Assembly (NCBI RefSeq): GCF_918698115.1
Contig: NZ_CAKKLV010000006.1
Coordinates: 124,001 to 188,000, forward strand
Length of the DNA: 64,000 bases
Source: Peribacillus sp. Bi96
Lineage (GTDB): Bacteria > Bacillota > Bacilli > Bacillales > DSM-1321
Reading direction: 5' to 3'
A program made the position numbers and the translations under genes. A model generated the notes under the pieces. That model was not told where the DNA came from. It saw only the letters and a list, made by a program, of their open reading frames with translations, and made no database searches. Below are positions 62,093-64,000 of this stretch, piece by piece; position 1 is the first letter of the stretch; each line of letters starts with the position of its first letter.

Positions 62093-62980
62093 CTAACTCG
62101 CTTTTGTTGATTTATAGTCGGTTTTCCATTCAATGAAACTTTTAATGATCAAGGTGATGATCGCAAAAATGGACATCAGGGATGCAACGGCAAAGGCGGC
62201 AGAAAATTGATATTCATTATATAAGATTTCAATATGAAGCGGCATGGTGTTGGTCATCCCTCGTATATGGCCCGATACGACCGATACAGCTCCGAATTCT
62301 CCGATTGTCCTAGCATTGCAAAGTATGACCCCATATAATAATCCCCATTTAATATTAGGGAGCGTTACGTACCAAAATGTCTTAAACCCTCCTGCACCTA
62401 GTGTGAGAGAGGCCTCTTCTTCAGATGTCCCCTGACTTTGCATGAGCGGGATCAATTCACGCGCAATGAATGGGAAAGTAATGAAAATGGAGGCGATGAC
62501 AATCCCTGGTATCGAAAAGATCACTTTAATGTCAAATGATTGCAACATCGGACCAAGTGCCCCATGTAAGCCGAACAGAAGGACAAAAATCAAACCGGCA
62601 ATGACGGGTGAAACCGAAAAGGGTAAATCAATCAACGTTATTAAGAAGTTTTTTCCCTTAAAATCATATTTTGTTATCGTCCATGCAGCCACTACCCCAA
62701 ATATGGCATTGAGGGGGACGGTGATGAGGACAACGATCAATGTTAATTTAATGGCAGCCAAGGAATCCGGATGGGCTATGGCGGCAAAATAAGCTTCGGC
62801 ACCTTTTTCAAAGGCCTTTACAAAGATCGCGACTAATGGGACAACTAAAAACAAAGTCAGGAATAACAACACAATGGAAATAAGGATCCACTGTATGGAT
62901 TTAGGCTCTTTTGTCGCGTTTCTCGTTATAATGACTGGGTCATTCGTTTTTCCAACCACTGTATGTTCATGTTCCAACAT
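62093..62980 (-). CDS. cysW: Sulfate ABC transporter permease CysW
   Basis: 295 residues, six helices. EAA loop [20 protein letters not shown] (about 195-214), and the CysW mark [18 protein letters not shown]. The N-terminal cytoplasmic extension (about 40 residues) carries no motif. The start at 62980 is set by AGGAGGGG; a longer frame to 63022 overlaps cysT. Confidence 0.92.
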   Translation of the reverse strand: MLEHEHTVVGKTNDPVIITRNATKEPKSIQWILISIVLLFLTLFLVVPLVAIFVKAFEKGAEAYFAAIAHPDSLAAIKLTLIVVLITVPLNAIFGVVAAWTITKYDFKGKNFLITLIDLPFSVSPVIAGLIFVLLFGLHGALGPMLQSFDIKVIFSIPGIVIASIFITFPFIARELIPLMQSQGTSEEEASLTLGAGGFKTFWYVTLPNIKWGLLYGVILCNARTIGEFGAVSVVSGHIRGMTNTMPLHIEILYNEYQFSAAFAVASLMSIFAIITLIIKSFIEWKTDYKSTKAS

Positions 62981-62988
62981 GTCCCCTC

Positions 62989-63828
62989 CTACTTCCCAGA
63001 AAATCTTTTGCCAGTCCACCATTGTAAGATATTGATGGTGAACAAAATTAGAAATGTAATAATAAGCATGACGGCTGCTACAGCGGTTGCCCCTTCATAA
63101 TCATATTGTTCGAGCTTTGTCATGATGATGAGCGGGGAAATTTCCGTTTTAAACGGCATATTTCCTGCAATGAATACAACGGATCCATACTCTCCAAGTG
63201 CCCTTGCAAAAGAAAGAGCAAAACCCGTCAATATCGCTGGAACCAATTCCGGAAAGATAATATTAATGAATGTCTGCATTCGATTCGCCCCTAATGAAGC
63301 AGATGCTTCTTCCATTCCTTTTTCAACATTTTCAAGCACTGGTTGAACCATCCGCACAACGAATGGAAGACCGATAAATATAAGGGCGATGATGATCCCG
63401 GCAGGAGTGTAAGCGACTTTAAAGCTAAAAAGTTGGCCGATCCATCCATTCGGTGAGTACAAGGTGGTCAAAGTGATCCCTGCCACGGCAGTCGGGAGGG
63501 CAAAAGGCAAATCAACCAGTCCGTCGATGATCCGTTTGCCGGGAAACTCATAACGAGTAAGCACCCAAGCAATTAAAACGCCAAAAACTGCGTTCACAAA
63601 GGCCGCAGTTAACGCTGTCATAAAACTCAATTTATACGAAGCGACCACCCTTGGTTCTGTTATGGTCGCCCAGAAATCCTGAAATCCCATTGTAAATGTG
63701 TTTAGAAAAACCATGGATAATGGGATCAAAACGATGATGGTGAGATACAGCAGCGTAAAACCCATCGTCAATCCAAAACCGGGTATGGTCCTCTTTTTCT
63801 TTCGTTTACCTTCTGTCACTATATTCAT
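62989..63828 (-). CDS. cysT: Sulfate ABC transporter permease CysT
   Basis: 279 residues, six helices. DLPFALPTAVAGITLTTLY (substrate gate region), EAA loop EEASASLGANRMQTFINIIF, and the CysT mark LGEYGSVVFIAGNMPFKTEI. Follows sbp by about 70 bp with a weak hairpin between, and precedes cysW by 8 bp. Confidence 0.93.
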   Translation of the reverse strand: MNIVTEGKRKKKRTIPGFGLTMGFTLLYLTIIVLIPLSMVFLNTFTMGFQDFWATITEPRVVASYKLSFMTALTAAFVNAVFGVLIAWVLTRYEFPGKRIIDGLVDLPFALPTAVAGITLTTLYSPNGWIGQLFSFKVAYTPAGIIIALIFIGLPFVVRMVQPVLENVEKGMEEASASLGANRMQTFINIIFPELVPAILTGFALSFARALGEYGSVVFIAGNMPFKTEISPLIIMTKLEQYDYEGATAVAAVMLIITFLILFTINILQWWTGKRFSGK

Positions 63829-63861
63829 CGCTTCGCCCCAGCTCTTTCTTATGATTTATGA

Positions 63862-63892
63862 AGGAGAAGATGTAAACACACACCTTCTCCCT
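63862..63892 (-). terminator. Weak hairpin between sbp and cysT
   Basis: GGAGAAGGTGTGTGTTTACATCTTCTCC on the minus strand, without a T-run. It may stabilise the sbp mRNA and lower expression of the downstream permeases. Confidence 0.45.
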
Positions 63893-63898
63893 CCATGC

Positions 63899-64000
63899 TT
63901 ATTTCGGTTGATAAATTTCGTCAAACGTACCACCGTCATTGAAATGTGTTTCTTGGGCTTTTTTCCACCCGCCAAACTTATCATCAACAGTCACCATATC
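63899..64000 (-). CDS. Sulfate ABC transporter substrate-binding protein, C-terminal end (cut by window edge)
   Basis: The last 33 residues: [20 protein letters not shown], then [13 protein letters not shown]. This is the typical C-terminus of Sbp/CysP sulfate-binding proteins (FGGW..AQ..HF.DGG.FD.IY). The N-terminal signal and binding site lie beyond the window. It is the first visible gene of the sbp-cysT-cysW-cysA operon. Confidence 0.9.
   Translation of the reverse strand, partial: DMVTVDDKFGGWKKAQETHFNDGGTFDEIYQPK

Overview
The window is from the chromosome of a low-GC, spore-forming Bacillaceae bacterium. Nearly every recognisable gene has a Bacillus subtilis counterpart (MaeA/YwkB, MalK/MalR, YtrA-type GntR, YidC2, YdaG, App/Opp, YetJ-like BI-1, YkhA, CwlK, Spo0E, TenA/ThiDME, NiaP, DhaS, AmpS, YezD, YxcD, CwlO, CysATW). 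Ribosome binding sites are strong, TTG/GTG starts are frequent and intrinsic terminators are abundant. The overall flavour suggests Peribacillus (the B. simplex/frigoritolerans group); that is inference, since no rRNA or tRNA gene is present. There is no prophage, CRISPR array or intact insertion sequence.

Layout. 1-4.6 kb: a truncated XRE regulator and a giant secreted S8 protease with a cohesin-like and a dockerin module. 4.7-14.1 kb: a malate block (malK-malR, maeA, AEC transporter) bracketed by a 316-bp direct repeat of the 3' end of prfC; a GH18 remnant lies inside. 14.4-22.9 kb: cold-shock gene, GntR/ABC operon, Ohr, MFS carrier, GDPD, and a 95-codon leader preceding yidC with a hairpin that buries the yidC Shine-Dalgarno sequence (a MifM-like arrangement). 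23.8-25.7 kb: secreted amidase, a small membrane protein that seems to start at ATT, and a decayed IS1182-type transposase. 25.9-31.6 kb: cyanophycin synthetase/cyanophycinase, a stress flavoprotein, a 21-bp tandem repeat, an M42 peptidase and tiny ORFs. 31.7-37.3 kb: a five-gene oligopeptide importer with CodY-like boxes upstream. 37.8-42.9 kb: single housekeeping and accessory genes (BI-1, thioesterase, M15 peptidase, DinB, SGNH hydrolase, GNAT, Spo0E-like, FbpA-like). 43.0-47.0 kb: a SAM-I riboswitch pointing left at the FbpA-like gene, and a TPP riboswitch pointing right at a thiamine salvage operon (tenA-thiW-thiD-thiM-thiE). 47.0-64 kb: niaP with a NiaR-like operator, dhaS, ampS, a second csp, a broken DUF218 gene, a beta-lactamase-fold protein, YezD, an amino acid permease, an epimerase, YxcD, a CwlO-like endopeptidase and the sulfate importer (sbp, cysT, cysW, cysA) running off the right edge.

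Themes. Several blocks serve scavenging: peptides (secreted protease, Opp, M42 and M29 peptidases), vitamins (thiamine, niacin), sulfate, and nitrogen storage as cyanophycin. Many short decayed gene fragments (prfC tail, GH18, ABC exporter, transposase, DUF218) show active gene loss between conserved blocks. The most unusual regulatory finds are the candidate translation-arrest leader before yidC, the SAM riboswitch in front of a non-methionine gene, and the ATT-start gene.
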